DNA from: JANQUM01 sp047630355
GTDB taxonomy: Bacteria; Bacteroidota; Bacteroidia; Cytophagales; Spirosomataceae
Direction of reading: 5' to 3'
Assembly: GCA_047630355.1 (NCBI GenBank)
Contig: JBLHXN010000032.1
Span: forward strand, 1-30,891
DNA: 30,891 nucleotides
Shown: positions 6,122-14,504 of the stretch, one piece after another
How positions within the stretch are numbered: position 1 is the first letter of the stretch
Layout: the number at the start of each line of letters is the position of its first letter
Position numbers and translations under genes: made by a program
The notes under the pieces: model-generated
Told to the model about the DNA's origin: nothing
Databases searched by the model: none
The model's input: only the letters and a program-made list of their open reading frames with translations

Positions 6122-8551
6122 TTATCGACGAATTAAGGCTCCTAACTCTTTCTCAAACGCTTGCATCATCCGGTTCATTGCTTTGTCAATGACTTTATCG
6201 GTCAATGTCTGATTTTCGTCCAGCAATTTGAAACTCACCGAATAGGATTTCTTTCCTTTATCGAGATTTTCGCCTTCGTAAGTATCAAAGACGTTCACTT
6301 CTTTAAGTAATTTACGTTCAGTTTGAAAAGCTACGTTTTCAATGGCGGCAAATGTTACGTTGCGGTCAATGACCAACGATAAATCTCGCCTTACCTCAGG
6401 AAACTTAGAAATTGGCTGAAACTGGACTTCCGGCGAATACGCTTTCAGTAAATAATCCCAATCGATTTCGGCGTAGAAAACCGACTGCTTGATACTTTCC
6501 TGCTTCAGGTGGTTTTGTTTCACCTCACCAAGTGTTACAACTGCTTTTTTATTAACTTCATATACTAAACCCTGAGAGAATAGCACGTCGCTGGCGGGTT
6601 TAGCACTAACTTTTAGCGTAAATTTTAACGAAGAAAGAACTTGCTGAACTGCTTTTGCTAAATCATAGAAGTCAACTTTCGCCGATTTATGATGCCACGT
6701 TTCGCCGGATTTATTGCCCGTTATCCACAACCCAAGTACCTGTTGTTCTTTGTAAGTTATTTTCTCGCCGTTTGTCTTTTGGTAATAAGAACGTCCGAAT
6801 TCAAAGAAACTAAGATTTGCCTGCCGACGGTTAATGTTATACGCTAAACATTGAAGCCCCGAAAACAGTAATCCTTGCCGCATAACCGAAAGCTCTTCGT
6901 TTAATGGATTTAGTAATTTCACTTCATCCCCTTTAGAAAGTGAACTGAGCGGAGTGTTTTGCTCCGATTTTACGATGGAAAGCGTCTGGATTTCGTTGAA
7001 ACCAATTCCCGCCAAATATTCCGATATTCGTTTACGAAGAGCGTCAGAATCTGTCAACGGAAATTCCGATATAAAATCAGATTGTAAATTTTCTGACAGT
7101 TCGATATTGTCAAAACCATAAATTCTTAGGATTTCCTCAATAACGTCAGCTTCACGCGTTACGTCAACCCGGTAAGGCGGAACGGAAACCGTCAATCCTA
7201 TTCCATCGTATGTAAGGATTTTGATGTCCAGACTTTCGAGGATTCGGTGAATGCGGGTAATTTCGATTTCCTTACCAATCAAACGGTTAATATTACGATA
7301 TTTCAACACAACTTTTTTGTGTTCAATCGGGTGCGGATATTTATCAATGATCCCGTCGAGACATTCGCCGCCCGCTAAAGATTGTATCATCAATGCCGCA
7401 ACTTTAATTGCGTACGGCGGTATTTCGGGATCAGTTCCTCGCTCGTAACGGAAAGAAGCATCCGTTTTTAGTGAGTGGTGCGTTGCCGTTTTTCGAATCC
7501 ACGCCGGATCAAAATAAGCTACTTCAAGGAAAATGTTTTTGGTAGATTCGCTCACCCCAGAATTCATTCCCCCGAATACTCCGGCAATTGCCATTGGTTT
7601 TTCAGAATCGCAAATTGCTAAATCGAAACCTGACAATTCCCGCTCAATTTTATCTAGCGTAGTTATTTTCGTTCCTTTTTCGGGAACACGTACCACAATC
7701 TTCTTTCCAATAACTTTATCCGCATCAAAAATGTGCATTGGTTGCCCAATGAAATGATTGATGTAATTTGTGGTGTCTACAATATTGTTAATGCTTTTTA
7801 CTCCAATAGTTCTCAGGAAATTCTTCAACCAATCGGGCGATTCTTTGACGGTAACTCCCCGAATTTCTAACCCGCAAAAACGCGGACAAGCGTCTTCGTT
7901 TTCAACCGTGACCGTAAATTCGCTTTTAATCTCAATGACTTTGAAGTCAGTAATTTTTGGTAAAGTTATTCCGTGACCGTTTACCGCTTTCAAATCACGG
8001 GCAACGCCAAAATGCGAAGCAGCATCGGCACGGTTTGGCGTTAAACCAATTTCGATGCAATAATCTGATTCGAGTTTGAAATGAGTTGCGGCAGGCGTTC
8101 CATTTGGTGCATCGGTATCAAGTACCATGATACCATCGTGCGACTTTCCGAGTCCAATTTCGTCTTCGGCACAAATCATTCCTTCCGACACTTCACCCCG
8201 AATCTTCGATTTCTTTATCTCAAACGGTTCGCCATCGGCAGGATAGAGCATTGCTCCAACGGTGGCAATAACTACTTTTTGTCCGGCGGCAACGTTTGCC
8301 GCTCCGCAGACAATATCCAACGGCTTTTCGGCACCAATATCAACAGTTGTTTTGCGTAAGCGATCGGCATTCGGGTGTGGTTCGCACGTAAGTACTTCTC
8401 CGATTACCAACCCAGCTAATCCGCCCGGTACGGCATCCACTTTATCGATATTTTCTACTTCAAGACCCGTTGCGGTCAGCAAGTTTGAGAGAACTTCGGG
8501 AGTTTCGTTGATTTCAATTAAGTCAGCGAGGTATTTATAGGAAATTTTCAT
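6122..8551 (-). CDS. pheT: Phenylalanine--tRNA ligase, beta subunit
   Basis: This 809-residue beta chain of the alpha2-beta2 phenylalanyl-tRNA synthetase charges tRNA-Phe together with the PheS subunit, which is not in the window. Domains in order are an N-terminal portion (MKISYKYLADLIE), an EMAP-type tRNA-binding domain (about 40-150, with the AEDEIGLG segment), the B3/B4 editing domain (about 210-380) and B5 (about 400-475). A catalytic-like core follows, then a C-terminal ferredoxin-fold anticodon-binding domain (about 715-809, starting SKFPEVRRDLSLV). The length is typical of the family. It is the first gene of the run leading to zapA and rny and has a good promoter box just upstream. 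As in many Bacteroidota, pheS is not adjacent. Confidence 0.97.
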   Translation of the reverse strand: MKISYKYLADLIEINETPEVLSNLLTATGLEVENIDKVDAVPGGLAGLVIGEVLTCEPHPNADRLRKTTVDIGAEKPLDIVCGAANVAAGQKVVIATVGAMLYPADGEPFEIKKSKIRGEVSEGMICAEDEIGLGKSHDGIMVLDTDAPNGTPAATHFKLESDYCIEIGLTPNRADAASHFGVARDLKAVNGHGITLPKITDFKVIEIKSEFTVTVENEDACPRFCGLEIRGVTVKESPDWLKNFLRTIGVKSINNIVDTTNYINHFIGQPMHIFDADKVIGKKIVVRVPEKGTKITTLDKIERELSGFDLAICDSEKPMAIAGVFGGMNSGVSESTKNIFLEVAYFDPAWIRKTATHHSLKTDASFRYERGTDPEIPPYAIKVAALMIQSLAGGECLDGIIDKYPHPIEHKKVVLKYRNINRLIGKEIEITRIHRILESLDIKILTYDGIGLTVSVPPYRVDVTREADVIEEILRIYGFDNIELSENLQSDFISEFPLTDSDALRKRISEYLAGIGFNEIQTLSIVKSEQNTPLSSLSKGDEVKLLNPLNEELSVMRQGLLFSGLQCLAYNINRRQANLSFFEFGRSYYQKTNGEKITYKEQQVLGLWITGNKSGETWHHKSAKVDFYDLAKAVQQVLSSLKFTLKVSAKPASDVLFSQGLVYEVNKKAVVTLGEVKQNHLKQESIKQSVFYAEIDWDYLLKAYSPEVQFQPISKFPEVRRDLSLVIDRNVTFAAIENVAFQTERKLLKEVNVFDTYEGENLDKGKKSYSVSFKLLDENQTLTDKVIDKAMNRMMQAFEKELGALIRR

Positions 8552-8593
8552 CTAAAAGTCGTTCGGTAAAATCACGCTTTGCGTAAATAGGTA

Positions 8594-8601
8594 CAAAGAT
8601 A
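8594..8601 (-). promoter_or_regulatory. Putative -7 promoter box for pheT operon
   Basis: Read on the minus strand, TATCTTTG matches the TAnnTTTG -7 consensus of Bacteroidota and lies about 43 bases before the pheT ATG. A TTTTG at 8630-8626 could serve as the -33 element, although the 24-base gap is longer than the usual 19-21. Confidence 0.55.
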
Positions 8602-8708
8602 GGGAAGAATTTTTCTAAACAGATTCAAAACACAGCTAAATGGTTTTGGGGTTTTGGCATGGATTTAGATATACACTATATATCGTGCTTCTGTAAACCC
8701 CATTTTCC

Positions 8709-9776
8709 ATGCAATTAACCTTGATTTTATCCGTATTCTCTATCATATCTTACGGGTGGTTGTTCCCGTTTAATCTATTTCTGGTAACGTTACCGATCGA
8801 TAAGCCTTTTAACGGCGTTAATGCCCCGAAGGCCGTATTTGAGAAGCGTTTGGAAATTAGCGAAGGTCTTGCCGCCGTTCAGGTTGACGAAAAATGGGGC
8901 TTTGTAAATAAGAAAGGAGCGGTAAAAATTAACCAACGATTTGATGAAGTTCGTAGCTTTTCTGATGGTCTATCTGCTGTCAGGGTAGGGGAGCAATGGG
9001 GCTTTGTAAACAAGCGAGGAAAGTTTGTGATTAAACCGCAGTTTGATGATGCGGTTAGCTTCCATGAAAAACGCACTTTTGTAAAACAGTACGGTATTTG
9101 GAGTTTAGTGACTAAACGAAACAAAACCATCGCGAGACCTCAGTTTGAAACCGTGGGAATTTTCAGCGAAGGCTTCGCTAATGTATCTATTAACGGAAAA
9201 TACGGATTTGTAAACCGAAAAGGAAAAGTTGTGATTGATTTCGCTTATCAGGATGCAGGAGACTTTTCCAACGGGCTTGCCGCAGTAAAAACTGGAAGCA
9301 GGCAGTGGGGATTTATTAACGAACAAAATTACTTCGTTATTCCTGCGACCTTTGAAGCGGTCGGTAAATTTAATTCACACGGTTGTGCGGTGAAGTGGAA
9401 TGGAAAGTGGGGAGTCATCGACAAAAATGGTACAATGAAAGTTGCCAATGAATACGATAGAATTTCGGCACTGGATTTCGGTTTTTTCCTTGTGGAGCAA
9501 TACGGAAAGTTCGGTTTGATTGATGCCTACGGCGAAAAAATTACAGACGTAAAATACGACGAAATATTACCTTTTTCCGAAGGGATGTCACGGGTCAAGA
9601 TTCAAAATAAAGTAGGGTTTCTGAATAGCTTCGGACAGGAAGAAATTCCACTTGTTTACGAACAAGCCACTGACTTCTTAGACGGCAAAGCAAAAGTTGA
9701 TTTAGACGGGCAGGTTGGTTACGTAACGAAAAACGGCGATTCGCTTTTTGACGAAAAAAGTGTTTCCAAGAAGTAA
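8709..9776 (+). CDS. Secreted WG-repeat protein, nine repeats
   Basis: The N-terminal 30 residues are hydrophobic and look like a signal peptide or membrane anchor. The rest is built from nine copies of a WG repeat (PF07661-like). The aromatic or hydrophobic residue before the key Gly falls at 63, 97, 131, 165, 200, 234, 268, 302 and 336, a spacing of 34 residues with one step of 35. Good copies read KWGFVNKKG, QWGFVNKRG and KYGFVNRKG. The third copy (WS) and the last two (VG) are degenerate. Between cores, each unit carries a F-SEGLA-V type segment. WG-repeat proteins are common in Bacteroidota and are thought to form beta-rich solenoids or propellers with an unsettled binding role. The gene is divergent from pheT and convergent with the GMC oxidoreductase, so it is probably transcribed alone. 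Confidence 0.88.
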   Translation: MQLTLILSVFSIISYGWLFPFNLFLVTLPIDKPFNGVNAPKAVFEKRLEISEGLAAVQVDEKWGFVNKKGAVKINQRFDEVRSFSDGLSAVRVGEQWGFVNKRGKFVIKPQFDDAVSFHEKRTFVKQYGIWSLVTKRNKTIARPQFETVGIFSEGFANVSINGKYGFVNRKGKVVIDFAYQDAGDFSNGLAAVKTGSRQWGFINEQNYFVIPATFEAVGKFNSHGCAVKWNGKWGVIDKNGTMKVANEYDRISALDFGFFLVEQYGKFGLIDAYGEKITDVKYDEILPFSEGMSRVKIQNKVGFLNSFGQEEIPLVYEQATDFLDGKAKVDLDGQVGYVTKNGDSLFDEKSVSKK

Positions 9777-9888
9777 AGAATCTTGAGCTACTCATTTTGG
9801 CTTGCATGAATTCAATTGTCGAAGTAGAGGCTACAACGTTTTGCTTTTTCTCATCTTAAATTTAGCTTCTCTTTATCCTAAAACGTAT

Positions 9889-11496
9889 TTAAGCATCGTT
9901 CAGAATCATGTCGGCGGCTTTTTCGGCAATCATATAAACGGGAGCGTTTGTATTTCCTGAAACAATTCTGGGCATGATGGAAGCATCAACCACCCGAAGA
10001 CCTTCGATGCCGTATACTTGTAGCTTATTGTTAACAACAGCATCGACATCATTCCCCATTTTACACGTACTCACGGGGTGATAAATGGTTTCGAGCTGCA
10101 TTTTTAAATGATGCAAAATAGTATCGTCAGAACTGCGGTCTGGCGGAGTAATTAACCGTTGATTATGTTTAGCGAATGCATCAGACTCCATTACTTCAAT
10201 TGCTTTTTTTGCACTTTCCAGTAAGACTTTTACATCTGATTCTTTAGATAAAAAGTTGGGCTGGATAATCGGATAGTCAAACGGGTTGTCACTCCGTAAC
10301 GTCACGTAGCCCCGGCTTTCGGGACGTAATAACGAGGGAAGAATGGTGTAACCGTCTGCTTTGGGGAATGTCTTGACATTATACATATCGGTTGTATAAT
10401 TATCGCCAATTTGAATTGGTGAAAAGTGAAACTGGTAATCTACCCGATCGGGACTTTGCGAAGTACTTCCAAAAGCCACGGCTTCAAGCGGACTAATAGT
10501 GAGTGGCCCTTTTTTTGTAAATAAAAACTCAGTTAGGCCTTTAAATTGATTCCAAGGGGAAAGGTGGTGATTTGCTCCTTCCTGCGTGTTTGATAAACTG
10601 CTGATTCCCGAAAATAAGTGATCTTGCAAGTTTTGTCCAACCCCGCTGAGGTTTTTAATACACTTAATTCCAAGCTTTTCTAATGTTGCTTTATCGCCGA
10701 CTCCTGATAACTGGAGAATTTGAGGCGAGTTAAAACTTCCCGCTGAGAGGATCACTTCCTTACGGGCTTTGGCAATTTCTGTGGTAGTTTTTCCGGTGAA
10801 AAACTCCACACCTGTTGCTCGGTCGTTTTTGATAAGTATTTTTTTGGTTAACGCCTTCGTGATAACTTTTAGGTTAGGGCGTTTCATCGCTGGTTTCAAA
10901 AATGCTGAAACAGCACTGTGACGTTTTCCGTCTTTTATGGTAAACTGAAAAAAGCCCGCCCCTGCTTGCGTTTCTCCGTTGTAATCGTCGTTACGACTAA
11001 ATCCTTTTTCAACGCAAGCATCCACAAATGTTTCGGCAAAGGGGGTTTTAAAAGACTGGGCAAACGTGACATTTAATTCCCCGTCTTTTCCGTGAAAATC
11101 GTTTTGAATTTGTTCGTTATGTTCTGATTTTTTGAAGTAGTGCAATACCTCTTCGTAACTCCAACCTTTGTTTCCGAGAGCCGCCCAATCGTCGTAATCG
11201 GCTTTGTTTCCCCGCACGTACGCCATGGCGTTAGTAGAGCTGCTTCCGCCGAGGGTTTTTCCTCGTGGTAAGAAGATTCGTCGGTTCAGTACGTGTTCCT
11301 GTGGTTCGGTTTCGTACGCCCAATCTACGGTGGTACGGTTTAATTTAGGATACGCCGCTGGAATATGGATTTCGAGTTTTTTGTCTGGTCCGCCCGCTTC
11401 GATCAGTAATACCGAAATTGCGGGATCTTCTGATAAGCGATTCGCCAGAACACAACCTGCGGAACCTGCTCCGATAATAATATAATCGTGCGTCAT
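9889..11496 (-). CDS. GMC family oxidoreductase (choline dehydrogenase-like)
   Basis: This FAD-dependent alcohol oxidase or dehydrogenase of the glucose-methanol-choline family has 535 residues. The ATG at 11496 is chosen, giving MTHDYIIIGAGSAG directly at the N-terminus; an upstream TTG extension adds only seven unconserved residues. The dinucleotide-binding motif GAGSAG is at 9-14, with Glu33 for the FAD ribose. The GMC signature around LPRGKTLGGSSSTNAM is clear. The expected C-terminal catalytic pair is His473 (YHPVSTCKMG) and Asn517 (SGNTNAP), spaced 44 residues apart as in choline oxidase. The substrate is an alcohol that cannot be named from sequence. No betaine-aldehyde dehydrogenase or transporter lies nearby, so a choline-to-betaine role is not supported by context. 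No signal peptide is seen. Confidence 0.95.
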   Translation of the reverse strand: MTHDYIIIGAGSAGCVLANRLSEDPAISVLLIEAGGPDKKLEIHIPAAYPKLNRTTVDWAYETEPQEHVLNRRIFLPRGKTLGGSSSTNAMAYVRGNKADYDDWAALGNKGWSYEEVLHYFKKSEHNEQIQNDFHGKDGELNVTFAQSFKTPFAETFVDACVEKGFSRNDDYNGETQAGAGFFQFTIKDGKRHSAVSAFLKPAMKRPNLKVITKALTKKILIKNDRATGVEFFTGKTTTEIAKARKEVILSAGSFNSPQILQLSGVGDKATLEKLGIKCIKNLSGVGQNLQDHLFSGISSLSNTQEGANHHLSPWNQFKGLTEFLFTKKGPLTISPLEAVAFGSTSQSPDRVDYQFHFSPIQIGDNYTTDMYNVKTFPKADGYTILPSLLRPESRGYVTLRSDNPFDYPIIQPNFLSKESDVKVLLESAKKAIEVMESDAFAKHNQRLITPPDRSSDDTILHHLKMQLETIYHPVSTCKMGNDVDAVVNNKLQVYGIEGLRVVDASIMPRIVSGNTNAPVYMIAEKAADMILNDA

Positions 11497-11591
11497 TGAA
11501 AAAAGTAAGGAGTTCAATTTTATACCCGAAAAGTTAAGTAATAGTTAAACAATACGAAAGATTTATTGCATTTTTCGCGGCAAAGTACTGC

Positions 11592-11627
11592 AAAAAAAGC
11601 CTGTATCTGCCAAGATACAGGCTTTTT
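11592..11627. terminator. Rho-independent terminator after the second SDR gene
   Basis: The 11-bp stem AGCCTGTATCT (11598-11608) with AGATACAGGCT (11613-11623) closes on a four-base loop and is flanked by an A run on the left and a T run on the right. On the minus strand the A run becomes the U tract, so it terminates transcription from the SDR gene that ends at 11649. The symmetry would also let it work on the other strand. Confidence 0.88.
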
Positions 11628-11648
11628 AGAACGTTGGTTTTATGGAAT

Positions 11649-12416
11649 TTATATCGTTGTTCCGCCATCTACGGAGAAGATACCTCCGGTAGTGTAACCG
11701 CCCGCAGAGCTAGACGCTAAAAGGAGTGCCAATGGAGCAATTTCGTCCACTTCTCCCATTCGTGAAATCGGTAAGTGTTTGGTGAACTGCTGAAGTGTTT
11801 TTTCGTCTTGCCAAAGAGCTTGGCTAAACTTAGTTTTAATTAATCCCGGACAAATTGAGTTTACCCTAATTCCGTCAACGCCCCATTCTTTGGCGGTAAC
11901 TTTGGTAAGCATATTCATCGCAGATTTGCTGACGCTGTACATTCCCAATCCCGGATCGGGTGTAATACCCGCAATGCTGCTTATATTGATAATACTTCCG
12001 CCGCCACGGCTTTTCATGCTGGCGTGTACCATTTTGCTCAACTCGAAAGGGGCTTTTACGTTCACGGACATAATTTTGTCAAAAGCTCCGCCGTCGCAGT
12101 CTAATGATGGACCGAATACAGGATTTGTGGCTGCATTGTTTACCAGAATATCAACTCCACCGAAATGCTCGATTGTTTTGTCAATTAGGTTTTGGCATTG
12201 TTCTAAATCACCGGTGTTGGCTGCGATACCAATTACCTTGTTCCCGGTTTCAGCTTCAATGTCTTTAGCCACTTCGTCTAAATCAGCTTGCTTGCGGCTA
12301 CTTATTACTACTGTTGCTCCGTGAGCGGAGAAAACACGAGCCATTGCTTCACCAATGCCTTTACTGGCTCCGGTTAATACGGCAACTTTGCCCGTCAAAT
12401 CAAAAGGGTTGTTCAT
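11649..12416 (-). CDS. Short-chain dehydrogenase/reductase (DHRS4-like), 255 aa
   Basis: This classical SDR has TGASKGIG at 15-22, the catalytic Ser in INISSIAG (about 146-147), Tyr160 and Lys164 (YSVSK), and the family's terminal GGIFSVDGG segment. The usual NNAG motif reads NNAA (93-96), as in several DHRS4-type carbonyl reductases. A basic residue after beta strand 2 (SSRKQAD) suggests NADP(H). A likely role is reduction of a ketone or aldehyde, but the substrate is unknown. The gene begins 11 bases after the stop of the HNH nuclease gene on the same strand, so read-through from the defence cassette is possible, and a strong terminator follows. Base composition returns here to that of the rest of the window, which argues that it belongs to the host backbone rather than to the cassette. 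Confidence 0.93.
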   Translation of the reverse strand: MNNPFDLTGKVAVLTGASKGIGEAMARVFSAHGATVVISSRKQADLDEVAKDIEAETGNKVIGIAANTGDLEQCQNLIDKTIEHFGGVDILVNNAATNPVFGPSLDCDGGAFDKIMSVNVKAPFELSKMVHASMKSRGGGSIINISSIAGITPDPGLGMYSVSKSAMNMLTKVTAKEWGVDGIRVNSICPGLIKTKFSQALWQDEKTLQQFTKHLPISRMGEVDEIAPLALLLASSSAGGYTTGGIFSVDGGTTI

Positions 12417-12427
12417 GTTTGTAGGTT

Positions 12428-13105
12428 TTATGTTGATGAAAAATTATTTTTGAAGTGTTGTTTGTAAAATTCAAAAGCTGTTGGGTATTCGCGGACTTCT
12501 ATACTTCCCCAAGTTTCTACGCCTAATTCTATTTGCTTTAAAATTGGTTTTAAGGCTCTTGACCTATGTCCTTGCACGAAGTTAATCCCTAAATGAAAAA
12601 TTGAATCAGAAATTATATTTTTTTCACTATCACTCTGAAAAGTAGTTGTATTTGGAATGAAAACGTCTTTGTCAATATCGTACTCGAATAACTTAAACGG
12701 ATCAAAATCTGGCGTATCAGGTTTTAATCGTTCGTCTATTTTGTGAGTTCTTTTTTCATTATTTGCTTTTCCTAAAACAGCAAATAGATTGTCCCACAGC
12801 CAAGCTTTGTTTGATTTAAGGCTTGAGTCGAAATGATCTACTTCACCTTCATTTCTTGGTCTTGCTTTGTTGTATTTACCTGCTTCCCAGTTTTCTTCTT
12901 TGAGTAAATTATGAAAATCTGTAAAGATGTCTTTTTCCGTGTACGCACAAAGTCCTTCTTGACAATGATAAAGATTCATCAAAATGTCAAGGTAGTATTT
13001 ATTTCGAGTAGTTGTATTGGTATATGGAGGATGGTCTCCGACTTTATTTTCCTCCCAAGCTTTGTATTCGGTAGAAAGTATTTTGGACTTATCAATTTTA
13101 CGCAT
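12428..13105 (-). CDS. HNH-type nuclease, PtuB-like partner of the ATPase (Septu-like system)
   Basis: This 225-residue protein appears to be a divergent HNH endonuclease. The pattern is C53-A-Y-T-E57, then GEVDHFDS with Asp90-His91, then WDNLF with Asn106, then NNEKR (115-119). These correspond to the Cys/Glu block, the catalytic His, the middle Asn and the last metal-binding residue of HNH proteins in the PtuB and retron-associated TIGR02646-like group. The second Cys of the first knuckle is Thr56, and no CxxC pair occurs near NNEK, so the zinc-stabilising cysteines seem lost. Its ATG lies inside the end of the ATPase gene (8-base overlap, ATGCGTAA), so the two are translationally coupled. 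Adjacent ATPase plus HNH is the Septu layout, in which the nuclease cleaves nucleic acid after phage sensing. The local DNA is AT-rich. Assignment to Septu is inferred from architecture. Confidence 0.75.
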   Translation of the reverse strand: MRKIDKSKILSTEYKAWEENKVGDHPPYTNTTTRNKYYLDILMNLYHCQEGLCAYTEKDIFTDFHNLLKEENWEAGKYNKARPRNEGEVDHFDSSLKSNKAWLWDNLFAVLGKANNEKRTHKIDERLKPDTPDFDPFKLFEYDIDKDVFIPNTTTFQSDSEKNIISDSIFHLGINFVQGHRSRALKPILKQIELGVETWGSIEVREYPTAFEFYKQHFKNNFSST

Positions 13106-14444
13106 CAGCAGTTTCCCAGTTCAGTGAATTAGCCAGTTTTTCGTATTGCTTCCACAAAATTTTCTTCTCTGACTGCAATGGCGTTTCTTTTATCTTTCGT
13201 TCTAACAAGCTGAGTTCCATCAAAGCTTTAATTCGCTCGGCGTTGCTTTCTTCTTCAACATCAAACACTTTTGAAAGAATGCCGCTGTAATCTAAACGCT
13301 TGGGGAAAACATTGTAATTATCAACGTGCCTTTCTCCCTCGTAGTAAAGTTCCTGATAAACTGCTCCGTCTTCTTTGAATTTCAGTTCTACAATCTCCCA
13401 AGGGTCAAAAGACGAAGCTACCAACGGCGAATGCGTAGCAAAAAAGAATTGACTATCAGGAGCTAAACTTGTGTAGAAATCAACGATTTTAGTTTGGATG
13501 TCTGGATAAAGCGAGCGTTCGGGTTCATCGAAGAAGATGAGGGCGTTTTTCAATTTACTTGCATAAATCGGTAAAGCTGTTAGTAAGATTTGCTTAGTAC
13601 CTGTACTTAAAAAAGCGTTAGGAACTTCGCGACCTTGAAAGTCTTCAATTTTCAAGAAACCAATATCATCCAAATCAACATCAGTTTTAACACGAAGTTT
13701 GAAATTCTCCAATAACTTATTTAAAAAACCATTTCCAATAATTGTTAGCGGATTCTCTAATTGCTCTTCAAATTCTCTCAAAGAATCTGCTTCAATAGAC
13801 AGTTGCTTGGCAGTAACACTTTTATTTGCTACTAATTTGCCGAACTCATTTCGCTTTTGAATAAGTTTCTTTTGATAATCAGAAATTTGCTTTTGATATG
13901 ATTTCCAAAATTTACCCAAGTGAATTTTTCCTAAATCTAAAAATTGAGGAGGTGTAAGATCCTTATCAACCTTCTCTTCAAATTCTGAATATCGCTGAAC
14001 TAATTCTGCGGGAATTATTAATGACTTCTGGTAATTTTGAACGAAGATGTTGCTTGGGTCTTGTTCATGATAGTTAGATTTAGTATCAACAGCATTATGT
14101 ATGCTGTTATTACTTCTCTCATCTACTGTCCAGTGCCATATGAAAGCGAGCTTATTAGCAACGTGGTCATATACATTTATTGAGATGAATGATTTATTGC
14201 CATATTTTAAATTACTTATATCTTTAATCGTCCACACATATTCATTATCTACTAACTCTTGTTCAATTTTAGTCATTCTCTGCATAAAGCGAAGCAAACT
14301 CGTCTTACCAGTTCCGCTTTGACCGATGATGCAGACTTTATCCAAAGGTTCGCCCGCTCTTTCGTGTCCTTCGGGGTAGGTTAAGTCCAACGAAAAGTTT
14401 TGGAACTGATTGAAATCAGCAATATGTAATGACTTGATTTTCAT
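13098..14444 (-). CDS. SMC/ABC-like AAA ATPase, PtuA-like (Septu-like defence system)
   Basis: This 448-residue cytoplasmic ATPase starts at the ATG at 14444 (MKIKSLHIADFNQF); a TTG extension to 14477 would run into the promoter. Walker A is GQSGTGKT at 41-48. An ABC-type signature-like LSTGTKQ lies at 279-285. Walker B is ALIFFDEPE at 301-309, with Asp306 and Glu307. The switch His is His338 in FFATHS. A helical, coiled-coil-prone insertion covers about 178-232, and the C-terminus (about 400-440) is again helical. This is the OLD/AAA_15-like layout of PtuA and other defence ATPases. It is co-oriented and overlaps by 8 bases with an HNH nuclease gene, as in Septu systems. A canonical promoter lies just upstream, overlapping the end of the methyltransferase gene. 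No reverse transcriptase is present, so a retron is not supported. The low GC of sampled rows suggests transfer. Confidence 0.82.
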   Translation of the reverse strand: MKIKSLHIADFNQFQNFSLDLTYPEGHERAGEPLDKVCIIGQSGTGKTSLLRFMQRMTKIEQELVDNEYVWTIKDISNLKYGNKSFISINVYDHVANKLAFIWHWTVDERSNNSIHNAVDTKSNYHEQDPSNIFVQNYQKSLIIPAELVQRYSEFEEKVDKDLTPPQFLDLGKIHLGKFWKSYQKQISDYQKKLIQKRNEFGKLVANKSVTAKQLSIEADSLREFEEQLENPLTIIGNGFLNKLLENFKLRVKTDVDLDDIGFLKIEDFQGREVPNAFLSTGTKQILLTALPIYASKLKNALIFFDEPERSLYPDIQTKIVDFYTSLAPDSQFFFATHSPLVASSFDPWEIVELKFKEDGAVYQELYYEGERHVDNYNVFPKRLDYSGILSKVFDVEEESNAERIKALMELSLLERKIKETPLQSEKKILWKQYEKLANSLNWETADA

Positions 14445-14474
14445 AGTAGTGCGTTTTCGTAAATCTATAATCGT

Positions 14475-14504
14475 CAAATGTAAATCAATACTTACTTCTC
14501 ACAA
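14475..14504 (-). promoter_or_regulatory. Canonical Bacteroidota promoter of the ATPase-HNH cassette
   Basis: On the minus strand TTG (14504-14502) is followed after exactly 19 bases by TACATTTG (14482-14475), matching the -33/-7 consensus TTTG-N19-TAnnTTTG. The -33 element lies inside the last codons of the methyltransferase gene. Transcription would begin about 25 bases before the ATPase ATG, so the cassette can be expressed independently. Confidence 0.75.

Noticed and set aside
9889..11496. Choline-to-betaine osmoprotection locus
   Set aside because: The GMC enzyme is not accompanied by an aldehyde dehydrogenase, BetI or a transporter.
11890..12324. 144-codon open frame on the plus strand
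   Set aside because: It is the antisense shadow of the second SDR gene, whose motifs are intact on the minus strand.
12428..14444. Retron or Gabija system
   Set aside because: There is no reverse transcriptase or structured msr-msd-like region, and no UvrD-like helicase; only the ATPase and HNH pair is present.
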